A DNA stretch of 64,000 bases from positions 1 through 64,000 of the forward strand of contig CAUJDD010000044.1 of assembly GCA_963169295.1 (NCBI GenBank), in the 5' to 3' direction. Of the stretch, positions 1-9,100 are shown piece after piece. Source of the stretch: UBA4416 sp020846025 (GTDB taxonomy: Bacteria; Bacteroidota; Bacteroidia; B-17B0; Aurantibacillaceae). Both the position numbers and the translations under genes were made by a program. The notes beneath the pieces were generated by a model. It was not told the DNA's origin. It was given only the letters and a program-made list of their open reading frames with translations, and ran no database searches. How positions within the stretch are numbered: position 1 is the stretch's first letter; the number at the start of each line of letters is the position of its first letter.

Positions 1-206
1 TACGAACTTTATTTTTTGAAACAAAAATGGCAGCTTAAAAAAATGCTATCGTTATAACGTAATTATGCAAGCCTACTATTTTTTTACAAACCGATTTTCT
101 CAGTAATAATTTAAATCGCTAGTTTTTTCACAACCTGACGGCGTGCGGCTTTTTATTTGCAATCACCAATCTAATTTAGGTTAACAATCACTTAATTGAA
201 GATTAA

Positions 207-237
207 TTTGGTAATTAAAAAAATAGATATATATTCG
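207..237 (+). promoter_or_regulatory. Bacteroidota-type promoter for the first operon
   Basis: TTTG at 207-210 is followed after 19 bases by TATATTCG at 230-237. This fits the Bacteroidota -33/-7 pattern (TTG, about 19 bases, TAnnTTTG) with one mismatch in the -7 box. The expected start of transcription lies about 20 bases before the ATG at 262. The rest of 1-206 shows no gene or clear structure. Confidence 0.5.
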
Positions 238-261
238 TATTAACCTCAAAAATATTAAATT

Positions 262-1560
262 ATGAAAAAACAAGTTATTACAGCGACGTTATTAATTTTC
301 ATTTCTAGTCTAAACTATGCGCAATCAGGTCAAAAATGGTCTGCAAATGGTAACGCTGCAACCAATGGTGATTTTATAGGAACAACGAATAACGAGGCTC
401 TGATTTTAAAATCAAATAACATTGTTGGTTTAAGAATAAAACCTAATGGGCAATTAATAATAAAATCTTTAGATTTAAACAGTTCTGCCCCAAGTGGTTT
501 AGTTCTGACAAACGGTCAAGGTGAAATTTCACGATTAGATTTTAATACGGCTAATAATCAAGTTTTATTTAGTAATGGTACTTGGGGTGTTATTCCTACT
601 TCAACAGTAAGTAGTCTTTGGCAACAAAGTGGTAGTAATATATATACATTAAATAATAAAATTGGTATTGGAATTAACAACCCGTTATTTCCATTAGATG
701 TTATTGGAGACGCAAGAATTTCAAATAATTTATATGTTGGTGGCGGAATTGTGATAAGCGATAAAATTAGTGCTATTACAGAAGTTAAAGGTTGGGATTT
801 TAAAGTTGATAATGATATTAACATAGAAGGTTCATCAAGATTAAAAGGCGTAACTCGTTTAGATCAGGGTTTTACTTTTGATGGGGCTAAAGGTATAAGT
901 TTCACTCCTTCCACAAATACCAGTTCTGCAAAATTTCATTATGGTTCTAAAGTATTAGATATACCAGAATCATGCGCTGCACTTCCACAACCATGGGCTA
1001 ATCATCAATTTGGCGGTATGTTACAAATTTTTGACGCCGATCCAATAACTGGTCAATATATTCAAAACAGTGGTCTTCTTAATTTTCAAACATGGTCTGG
1101 AGGCAGTTCTATTGATGCAAGTATTGGTGGAGACATGACAACTTCGGGAGGATTATTATTGAATTATTTTTGTGGAAATGATACGTATATTAATACTGGA
1201 GCATTAGGTGGTATAGTTCATTTAGGAAAAACGCATATTGGTCCAGCTACTCAAACGGGTACTCATAGCGATGCAATGCTCACAATAGACGGTAAAATTG
1301 TAGCTAAATCCTGCTATATCAAAACAATTAATTGGGCTGATTATGTTTTTGCCAATGATTATAAATTACCTAATCTGTATGAAATTGAGAAATATTATTT
1401 AGCAAATAAGCATCTACCTGAAATACCTTCTGAAAAAGAAGTAATTGAGAACGGTGTTGATATTGTTGAAATGAATAAACTTCTTTTAAAGAAAATTGAA
1501 GAAATAACTATTTTAATGGTAAAACAACAAAAAGAAATTGATGCTTTAAAAAATAAATAA
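262..1560 (+). CDS. Secreted protein with tail-fibre-like C-terminal segment
   Basis: A 432-residue exported protein of unknown exact role. Residues 1-20 form a typical signal peptide ending in NYAQ. The body is rich in Asn, Gly and Ser with short beta-type stretches, including a GIGINNPLFPLDVIG segment like the repeats of phage-tail-fibre-like proteins. The last 76 residues (from about 357) begin with NWADYVFANDYKL, continue with a HLPEIPS segment and end in a Lys/Glu-rich coiled coil. This tail is common in secreted Bacteroidota proteins and may serve trimerisation; that is family knowledge, not shown here. There is no T9SS sorting tail. The next gene starts at the base after the stop, so the three genes to 4676 look co-transcribed. 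Confidence 0.7.
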   Translation: MKKQVITATLLIFISSLNYAQSGQKWSANGNAATNGDFIGTTNNEALILKSNNIVGLRIKPNGQLIIKSLDLNSSAPSGLVLTNGQGEISRLDFNTANNQVLFSNGTWGVIPTSTVSSLWQQSGSNIYTLNNKIGIGINNPLFPLDVIGDARISNNLYVGGGIVISDKISAITEVKGWDFKVDNDINIEGSSRLKGVTRLDQGFTFDGAKGISFTPSTNTSSAKFHYGSKVLDIPESCAALPQPWANHQFGGMLQIFDADPITGQYIQNSGLLNFQTWSGGSSIDASIGGDMTTSGGLLLNYFCGNDTYINTGALGGIVHLGKTHIGPATQTGTHSDAMLTIDGKIVAKSCYIKTINWADYVFANDYKLPNLYEIEKYYLANKHLPEIPSEKEVIENGVDIVEMNKLLLKKIEEITILMVKQQKEIDALKNK

Positions 1561-2379
1561 ATGCTAAATAGATTTAAAATACTAGTTATTATATTATCGA
1601 TTTATATTCCAAAATCAAATGCCAATGTATTACGTGACTCAATTAAGGTTAAAAGAACTTATATTAGCATTTCTCTATTCTTAAATAGTTTAATAAATAA
1701 AACAGATCAATACAATAATTTATATATTCCAAAATCGAGTGATGGATATTTACAAGATGTGAAAATTACACCACAAAAGAACATAGGTTATGGTGTTGGC
1801 TTTTCTTTCAATAGGAAATTGAAAAAACATTTACATTGTGGTATTGTCAATGAATTCCATTTATACAATGAAAGATTTCAAAAATTAGGTATCGAGAATG
1901 ACATTTCATATAACATTGGCATTATAAATCAAAAATCTAGTTATTTGACTTATCATATAAATGCAGAATTTGGTATTCATCTCAAACTTTTTAAATTTAA
2001 TTATCTTGATTTATCCACTGGCATAGGCCTTTATTCTCCATTTTTTACTTTTGGCACTAAATCATTTTACAGTGAGACATATAACTACAACCATTCTGAA
2101 AAATGGAGTTACGCTCAACTTGATTTTTTCTTGTATTGTCCTATAAAAATATTATTTAGTCGAACAATAAATAATAGAGAATTTGGCATTGGTTTAAAAA
2201 CCATGATAAATGATTCATATTCAATTCCAAATTCTAATCAAAATCCTGACATACCTAGTTATACAAACAGAAATCGTCATAATATTGGATTTAATGGCAT
2301 AAGCGCATATAGTTTAAAAACCCATAATGACCCGAGTAAAACATTTCTTTTAAATCTTATCATCGACATTAAATTATGA
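1561..2379 (+). CDS. Putative outer-membrane beta-barrel protein
   Basis: A 272-residue protein I do not recognise by family. An N-terminal hydrophobic stretch (residues 5-16) followed by SNAN suggests export. The rest alternates polar and aromatic residues (for example GYGVGFSFNRKL and YLDLSTGIGLYSPFF), as in small outer-membrane barrels of Bacteroidota, and it ends in a beta-type strand (FLLNLIIDIKL). The start lies directly after the upstream stop, and the stop overlaps the next ATG (ATGA at 2376-2379), so it is translationally coupled to the M4 protease. A role in surface retention or transport of its neighbours is inference only. Confidence 0.55.
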   Translation: MLNRFKILVIILSIYIPKSNANVLRDSIKVKRTYISISLFLNSLINKTDQYNNLYIPKSSDGYLQDVKITPQKNIGYGVGFSFNRKLKKHLHCGIVNEFHLYNERFQKLGIENDISYNIGIINQKSSYLTYHINAEFGIHLKLFKFNYLDLSTGIGLYSPFFTFGTKSFYSETYNYNHSEKWSYAQLDFFLYCPIKILFSRTINNREFGIGLKTMINDSYSIPNSNQNPDIPSYTNRNRHNIGFNGISAYSLKTHNDPSKTFLLNLIIDIKL

Positions 2380-4676
2380 AAAATATAAAAATCATCTTAC
2401 TATTAAATTTAGTAATCAATAGCGTTTTTGGTCAGCTAAATGACTCTTTACAATTTAGAATTGACAGCATAACTCACTATTACTATTTTAATGAGAATAA
2501 CACACATATATCTGTTGATGGTTTTAAAAACTTTATCAAAACTAATCAAAATCCAAATCTTGAATTAAAGTTACGTTCTTCTTTTTTATCTGAAAATGAT
2601 TTAACTCATTCTATACATGAACAACTTTATTATAATATTCCTATCGAAAATGCTTTGTTTTTTTCAAGATCTAAAAACAATGTACTAATATCTGCAAATG
2701 GTTTTATTGAGCACAACATACAAATACCGCCACCAAATAGCTTAATTCCATTTCCAAATATTATAAATCAATTGATTTCTTCTTTAAATAGAGACTTATA
2801 TAAATGGCAAGATACAACATGGGAAAATCAAATTAAAGAAATTAAAAACGATTCCACAGCAACTTATTTTCCAAAAGAGGAATTAGTTATCCTTAAGTTA
2901 AATAATTTAGAATTTAATGCAAAAAACAATTATCGTTATGCGTATAAAATTTCAATATCTTCCATGTCTTTTAAAAATGATTCCACGTTTTGCGACTCAG
3001 CGTATTACGTTGATGCTATAAACGGTTCTTTGCTATTATCAAAAGGATTATCTGTGATATGTCATCCTTCTAATGACATTAATGATGTTCAGTATCCTTT
3101 AGATAGCTTGGATGATTCTGCTAATTTAAAAGAAAATACAACTAATTCTATTTCTGCAAGCTGCAATGGAAATTGCAGTAGTAATAATGTTTCCTTATAT
3201 TTTTATGGTGGTAAAACTATATTCACGGAACATAAAAAACGTAATTTGATTTGCACTTATCGTTTACATGATAATTGTACCAGCCCTTTATTTGTTAAAG
3301 AAACACCATTTCAACAAACAAATGATTTTTGGTCTACTAATTCAGGATGGCCACAAACTGCAGATAGAAGAGGTACAACTGCTTTATGGGGTTTGAGAAC
3401 ATCTAGAGATTATTATGCAGATGTATGGGGTAGAAATTCATACGATAATCAAGGTTCTGAGGTCGGGATCGTAATTAAGACAAATGGTAATGCAAATACA
3501 CAATGGTCTTCGGGTTCTTCAGGTACAGCAGGCATAACTATTGGAAAAACGAATGGTAGTTGGGACGTTTCATTAGACATTATTGGTCATGAACTTTCAC
3601 ATGGTATAAATGCAAACACAGCTAATTTAGGCGCTTCAAACAATGATGAAGGTGCTATTAATGAGGGTTTTGCAGATATTTTTGGTGAAATGATAGAATT
3701 CTATGCGATGTCTAGGTTTTCATTTAGCGGTTCCATAGCTGATTATATTCATGGTGGCATCTATCCATTTACAAAAGTAGATTTCACACGTAACTTTGCT
3801 AATCCGAATCTACACAGTCAAGCAAGTACTTATAATGGAAATTATTATAGCGGTTCAAAACAAGCTAAAATGGGAGTTTTAAACCTATGGTTTTATCTAT
3901 TAGCAGAAAGTGGTAGTGGTACAAATGATAATGGTCATTCATATTGTGTAAATGGTATAGGTAGAAATAAAGCCGAAAAAATCGCGTATTATACCCTGAC
4001 TTCATATATTGGCGGTACTACAAAAGATTTTCCTGCTGCAAGATACGCATCTATTCAGGCAGCAACTGATTTATATGGTGCTAATTCAAATGAAGTAGCA
4101 CAAGTAGTTTCTGCTTGGTATGCGGTAGGCGTTGGCCCACAATTTAATGGTCAAATAGATATTAAAAATGTAACATTTAATTCATCTCAAAGCTTTCATT
4201 ATAATTCAAAAGTAAGCTTGCAAAATGTATCGACATTCCCTTCCGCTGGTTTAATTATAACTTCAAATACTGAAATTGAATTATTACCAGAAATAAATTT
4301 TGCAAATGGTTCTGATAATGAGTTATATATAACTCCTGCTTGTTATGGGGCCGCAAGAATGTCAAATTCAAATGACAGTAATACTTCTAACTCAAATACT
4401 CTCCGCACAATAAATGATAATTCTAAACTTCAAGTTTATGATTTGAATATTTATCCAAATCCTAATAACGGAGAATTTTTATTAGTTCTTAATAATCAAA
4501 TTGAACTTCCTAAGTCGATCGTTGTACGAGATATTATGGGTAAGGATATTAAAACAATTGTTAATCCGGTGCTTTACGAACTAACATTTGACATGAAATA
4601 TCTTAATGATGGATTATACATTGTTAATATTTATTACTCGGACAAAACAATATCAAAAAAACTAGTTAAGAATTAA
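2376..4676 (+). CDS. M4 (thermolysin-like) metallopeptidase with T9SS type A tail
   Basis: A secreted zinc protease of 766 residues. It has a signal peptide (1-20, ending in FGQ), a long N-terminal propeptide-like region to about residue 260 and an M4 catalytic domain. The zinc motif HELSH is at 405-409; the third ligand Glu is in GAINEGFADIFGE (E430). The final 77 residues, from LNIYPNPNNGEF to KKLVKN, form a type A T9SS sorting domain, so the protein should be exported by T9SS and cleaved or anchored at the surface. Likely substrates are peptides from extracellular protein. It is the last gene of the three-gene operon; its ATG overlaps the previous stop. No clear terminator follows; the repeat array begins 17 bases after the stop. 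Confidence 0.9.
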   Translation: MKNIKIILLLNLVINSVFGQLNDSLQFRIDSITHYYYFNENNTHISVDGFKNFIKTNQNPNLELKLRSSFLSENDLTHSIHEQLYYNIPIENALFFSRSKNNVLISANGFIEHNIQIPPPNSLIPFPNIINQLISSLNRDLYKWQDTTWENQIKEIKNDSTATYFPKEELVILKLNNLEFNAKNNYRYAYKISISSMSFKNDSTFCDSAYYVDAINGSLLLSKGLSVICHPSNDINDVQYPLDSLDDSANLKENTTNSISASCNGNCSSNNVSLYFYGGKTIFTEHKKRNLICTYRLHDNCTSPLFVKETPFQQTNDFWSTNSGWPQTADRRGTTALWGLRTSRDYYADVWGRNSYDNQGSEVGIVIKTNGNANTQWSSGSSGTAGITIGKTNGSWDVSLDIIGHELSHGINANTANLGASNNDEGAINEGFADIFGEMIEFYAMSRFSFSGSIADYIHGGIYPFTKVDFTRNFANPNLHSQASTYNGNYYSGSKQAKMGVLNLWFYLLAESGSGTNDNGHSYCVNGIGRNKAEKIAYYTLTSYIGGTTKDFPAARYASIQAATDLYGANSNEVAQVVSAWYAVGVGPQFNGQIDIKNVTFNSSQSFHYNSKVSLQNVSTFPSAGLIITSNTEIELLPEINFANGSDNELYITPACYGAARMSNSNDSNTSNSNTLRTINDNSKLQVYDLNIYPNPNNGEFLLVLNNQIELPKSIVVRDIMGKDIKTIVNPVLYELTFDMKYLNDGLYIVNIYYSDKTISKKLVKN

Positions 4677-4693
4677 CCTTACCTTTTTTTGCA

Positions 4694-4924
4694 ATATTAA
4701 TTAGAGTTAACTCCATTTTAAATACGTCAACAGGTGTTTTAAATTTTTCAATAGGAGTTTTATTTTTTTTATTTGGGGTTTTAACTTTTTGATTAGGAAT
4801 TATAAGTTCTTTAATATGCGTTTTAAAAACTACTTACGACGTTTTAACTTTTTTTTCCTGCATTTTAAGTTTTTAAATAGGATTTTTAATATCTTTAACC
4901 TGTGTTTTAATTTTTAGCGACTGC
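4694..4924. repeat. Degenerate 21-bp tandem repeat, 11 units
   Basis: The spacer between the M4 gene and the Xre gene is almost entirely an array with an exact 21-base period and no indels. Units start at 4694, 4715, 4736, 4757, 4778, 4799, 4820, 4841, 4862, 4883 and 4904. The + strand consensus is about GTTTTAAnTTTTTnnnTAGG. On the minus strand each unit reads as seven codons, roughly (P/Q)-x-x-K-x-K-T, with stops in units 4820 and 4862. The period is also two helical turns with T-tracts about 8-10 bases apart, a pattern expected to curve DNA. The array ends three bases before the ATG of the Xre gene. Confidence 0.85.
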
Positions 4925-4927
4925 AAT

Positions 4928-5281
4928 ATGTTATCTCTCAACTTACTACCCATTTTTAAAGCTCGCGGTATTGATAAACCCTTCTCTTACCTCACAAGTG
5001 CAGGCTTTCCCTCATATACTGCGCATAACCTTCTAAATGCTAAGACAGTGACATTTAGGTTAAGTCACATCGACAAGCTTTGTTCCTTGCTCAACTGTAC
5101 ACCAAACGACCTACTTGTTTGGACACCTAACCGCAATGAGAAATTAGCGGACACTCATCCTATAACTAGGTTGAAGAAACAAAATACCGACCTAAACTGG
5201 CAAGACACTATCAAAACAATTCCGTTAGATCAATTAAGTGAAATCGTTAAAATCATCAACGGACACAAAAATAGTAAGTAG
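4928..5281 (+). CDS. Xre/Cro-type helix-turn-helix regulator
   Basis: A 117-residue putative transcription factor. Residues about 5-65 match a short Cro/C1-type HTH of the kind that opens with LLPIFKARGI, has a recognition region around SYTAHNLLNAKT and closes with LSHIDKLCSLLNCTPNDLLVW. The remaining 50 residues are charged and end in IKTIPLDQLSEIVKIINGHK, possibly a dimerisation helix. The gene stands alone, with the 21-bp repeat array directly upstream and no clear gene downstream. Its base composition is somewhat less AT-biased than the flanking DNA, which would fit an accessory origin. Autoregulation through the repeats is possible but unproven. Confidence 0.75.
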   Translation: MLSLNLLPIFKARGIDKPFSYLTSAGFPSYTAHNLLNAKTVTFRLSHIDKLCSLLNCTPNDLLVWTPNRNEKLADTHPITRLKKQNTDLNWQDTIKTIPLDQLSEIVKIINGHKNSK

Positions 5282-6084
5282 ATCTACGTTTTTTGCTTCC
5301 CTAAGTTTCCAAGCACATTTGCAAAACGCACAATTCAGCCCTGCAATCCTAATTTTGCAAAAAAGCTTGTAAACTTTACCTACGCTCTGGCAATTTTCCA
5401 AATTGCTAATAGGTGGCATTCGATTTCTGTCAGACATATGAGTTCGTAATTAGTAACATTGGTTTCTATTGGTACTGTTCTCACTAAATGCGGCTGGCAT
5501 CAGGTAACATATAGGGATTAAACGAAGCTCTGCTTCGATTTAATCCTGTGTTGAATGAAGCTTCGGGAGCCTCTGTTGCAAATAAAATATATTATGGGGT
5601 TTTAAAAATTGATGAGTTGCTTTTTAAATTAAAACTTCATTGAGGTACTCTACATTTTTGGTTTTTATTTTAATTTTTTTCTTTAAAAAGCATGTTTATT
5701 GGTCGTTATTTTTACTTCATCTCTTTTGTTTTTATGTTTAGTTAATACACATCCTGTTCGCCTATTTCAGGCAAATGCAAGTTTTATTTTTTCATCTTGT
5801 TTTGATGTTGAATGAATTGAAAAATTGCTGGTGGTGCATTGGTATCAAAACTTAACACTCTTATCATTTTGCCAGTTTTGCAATGTGGGCAGCTATCCAC
5901 ATCAAAGTTCAGAACTCAATGCACTTTTACCGAAAATGAGTCCGTTAAATCCACAGTATTTGACAAAGAAGCAAAGCGTTTTTCAAAAACTTGTATCGTT
6001 TGTAGAAAAATTTAAAGGAGTTGGAGGACAATTATAAAACAACAAAGAAACTTCGATATACAGCTCAAGTTGAAAACTAAGCAT
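5282..6084. other. Gene-poor region, probably decayed DNA
   Basis: About 800 bases without a convincing gene. It contains a GC-richer patch around 5490-5580 with a strong hairpin, and a 70-codon open frame at 5825-6037 (+) holding a CxxC pair (CQFCNVG) that does not look like a complete protein. The rest is AT-rich and interrupted by stops in all frames. It may be remnants of mobile or accessory DNA; no transposase or integrase motif could be identified. Confidence 0.4.
5515..5546. repeat. Strong inverted repeat (hairpin)
   Basis: GGATTAAACGAAGC (5515-5528) pairs with GCTTCGATTTAATCC (5532-5546) across a three-base loop, with one bulged base. A third GAAGC copy follows at 5557-5561. No T-run follows on either side, so it is not a typical intrinsic terminator. 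It lies in the GC-richer patch downstream of the Xre gene; its function is unknown. Confidence 0.6.
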
Positions 6085-6120
6085 TAAACAAAAAGTCCCC
6101 GTTCATTTTGAACGAGGACT
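6085..6120 (-). terminator. Intrinsic terminator of the rpoBC operon
   Basis: On the minus strand AGTCCTCGTTC pairs with GAACGGGGACT (6094-6120, loop of five), using one G-U wobble that would be a mismatch on the + strand. A run of T's follows at 6090-6094. It sits 25 bases after the rpoC stop. Confidence 0.8.
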
Positions 6121-6144
6121 TTTTTAATTAAGAATTATAATTTA

Positions 6145-9100
6145 TTACTCTGCATCTTCTTCTACTTCCTCTTTACTCGCCATCAATGCTTCGTATTCTT
6201 CTTTACTACCTACAACTATCTTCTCATACTGGCGTAAACCTGTACCAGCCGGAATTAAATGGCCTACAATTACGTTTTCTTTTAATCCTTGTAAGGTATC
6301 TACTTTTCCGTTTACAGCAGCTTCATTCAATACTTTAGTGGTTTCTTGGAACGACGCCGCAGAAATCCAACTATTAGTTTGTAACGACGCTCTTGTAATA
6401 CCTTGTAGTATCGCAGTAGCTGTTGCAGGAACTGCATCACGAGCCTCCACAAGTTTTAAGTCTTTACGACGTAAAATAGAGTTCTCATCACGTAATTTAC
6501 GAGCAGAAATTATTTGACCACGTTTTAATTCTTCTGACTGACCTGGATCTACTACTACTTTCTTACCATAAAGGTTGTCGTTCTCTTCCATAAACATAGT
6601 TTTGTTTACTAATTGAGCCTCTAAGAATGAAGTATCGCCTGGATCATCAATTTGAACTTTGCGCATCATCTGACGAACAATCGTTTCAAAGTGTTTGTCA
6701 TTTAATTTTTGTCCTTGTAAACGATACACCTCTTGAATTTCGTTTACTAAGTATTCTTGTACGGCTGTAGGGCCTTTGATAGCTAAAATATCGCTAGGAG
6801 AAATTGCTCCGTCTGATAATTGCTCACCAGCTTTTACAAAGTCGTTTTCTTGAACTAAGATATGCTTAGATAAAGAAACTAAATAACGGTGTTGTTCGCC
6901 TGTTTTAGCTTCTACAACTATCTCGCGGTTACCACGTTTAATTTTACCAAATGAAACAATACCATCAATTTCTGACACAACAGCTGGGTTAGAAGGATTA
7001 CGTGCTTCAAATAATTCGGTTACACGAGGTAAACCACCTGTGATATCTCCTGTTTTACCAGTTACACGAGGTATCTTCACTAAAATTTGACCAATTTCAA
7101 CTTTTACTTTTTCATTAACTACAATGTGTGCGCTAATTGGTAAGTTATAAGTTTTTAATGGTTCGCCTTTTTTATCTACAATTCGTAATAATGGAGATAA
7201 GGATTTATCACGACTTTCTATAATTACTTTTTCACGGAAACCAGTGTGTTCATCGGCTTCTTCGCGGTAAGTTACATTTTCTTTAATTGATTCGTATTCA
7301 ACAGTACCAGCAAATTCAGATACAATTACGGCGTTGTATGGATCCCAATCACAAATCATATCGCCTTTTTTCACTTTTGCACCTGGTTTAATGTATAACT
7401 GTGAACCGTAAGGTATATTACCAGTTGTTAAAGTAATGCCTGTATTAGCATCAACAATTCTAACCTCCGTTGAACGGCCAATAACTACATTTGCTTTAGT
7501 ACCATCTTGGTTTACACGTTCAATAGTACGTAACTCATCAATTTCAGCAATACCATCATACTTAGCTAATAAACTTGATGCAACGGCTGTGTTAGATGCG
7601 GTACCACCCACGTGGAATGTACGTAATGTTAACTGTGTACCTGGCTCACCAATAGATTGTGCTGCAATTACACCTACAGCCTCACCTAATTGAACTTGAC
7701 GTCCATTAGATAAGTTGCGTCCATAACATTTAGCACACACACCCATTTTAGATTCACAAGTTAATACTGAACGAATCTCTACTGATTCAATCGGTGATTT
7801 ATCAATAGTAGCACATACAGCTTCGTCAATCATTTCGCCACCAGCTACAATTAATTCACCAGTTGTTGGGTGATATACGTCGTTTAATGCAATACGTCCT
7901 AAAATTCTATCTGCTAATGATTCAACTACATCATCATTGTTTTTAAGCGCTGTAGCAGTTAATCCTCGTAATGTACCACAATCGTCTTCGTTAATAATAA
8001 CATCTTGTGCAACGTCCACTAAACGACGAGTTAAGTAACCTGCATCGGCTGTTTTTAAAGCCGTATCGGCTAAACCTTTACGAGCACCGTGTGTTGAAAT
8101 AAAGTATTCTAAGATGGATAAACCTTCACGGAAGTTAGATAATACCGGATTCTCAATAATAGAAGCCGTTGTATCACCTGCTTTTTGAGGTTTAGCCATT
8201 AATCCACGCATACCACTCAACTGCTTAATTTGTTCTTTACTACCACGAGCACCTGAATCTAACATCATATACACAGAGTTAAATCCTTGCTTGTCGGTAC
8301 TTAACACATCCAACACTTTTTTAGTTACCTTAGAGTTAGCGTGTGTCCAAATATCAATTATTTGGTTGTAACGTTCGTTATTGGTTATGAAACCCATTTC
8401 GTAGTTACTCATTACCTCATCAACTTGAACACGTGCATCGTTAATGATTTTAATTTTCTCATCTGGAGTTTCGATATCACCTAAGTTAAATGATAATCCA
8501 CCACGGAATGCCGTTCTAAATCCTAAATCTTTAATATCATCTAAGAATTTAGCTGTTTTAGCCATTCCAGTTTTCTTAACTACCATACCAATGATATCAC
8601 GTAGTGATTTTTTGGTTAATAGTTCATTAATATATCCTACTTCGTGTGGAACTACTTGATTGAAAATTACACGTCCAACAGTAGTATCAATTAATTTGGT
8701 TACAAGTTTATCGCCTTCAATTGCGTTGGTAATTCTTACTTTAATTTGTGCATGAATATCAACTTGTTTTTCATTTAATGCAATCACTACTTCTTCTGCA
8801 CTATAAAACACCTTTCCTTCACCTCTTACACGATCATTAGGTAAGTTTCTCTTACTTTTAGTTAAGTAATATAACCCTAATACCATGTCTTGAGAAGGTA
8901 CAGCAACTGGTGCACCGTTAGAAGGATTTAAAATGTTGTGCGATGCTAACATTAAAATTTGTGCTTCTAAAACTGCGGCATGACCTAATGGAACATGAAC
9001 CGCCATTTGATCCCCGTCGAAATCGGCGTTAAATGCCGAACAAACTAATGGGTGTAATTGAATCGCTTTTCCTTCAATTAATTTTGGTTGAAAGGCTTGA

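Noticed and set aside
5234..5437. A 67-codon minus frame overlapping the Xre gene end
   Set aside because: Overlaps the better-supported Xre gene, has an odd Cys-rich composition and no recognised motif.
5825..6037. A 70-codon + frame with a CxxC pair (CQFCNVG) that could be a zinc-ribbon remnant of a transposase
   Set aside because: No start signal, no full domain and no supporting neighbours; kept only as a mention in the intergenic description.
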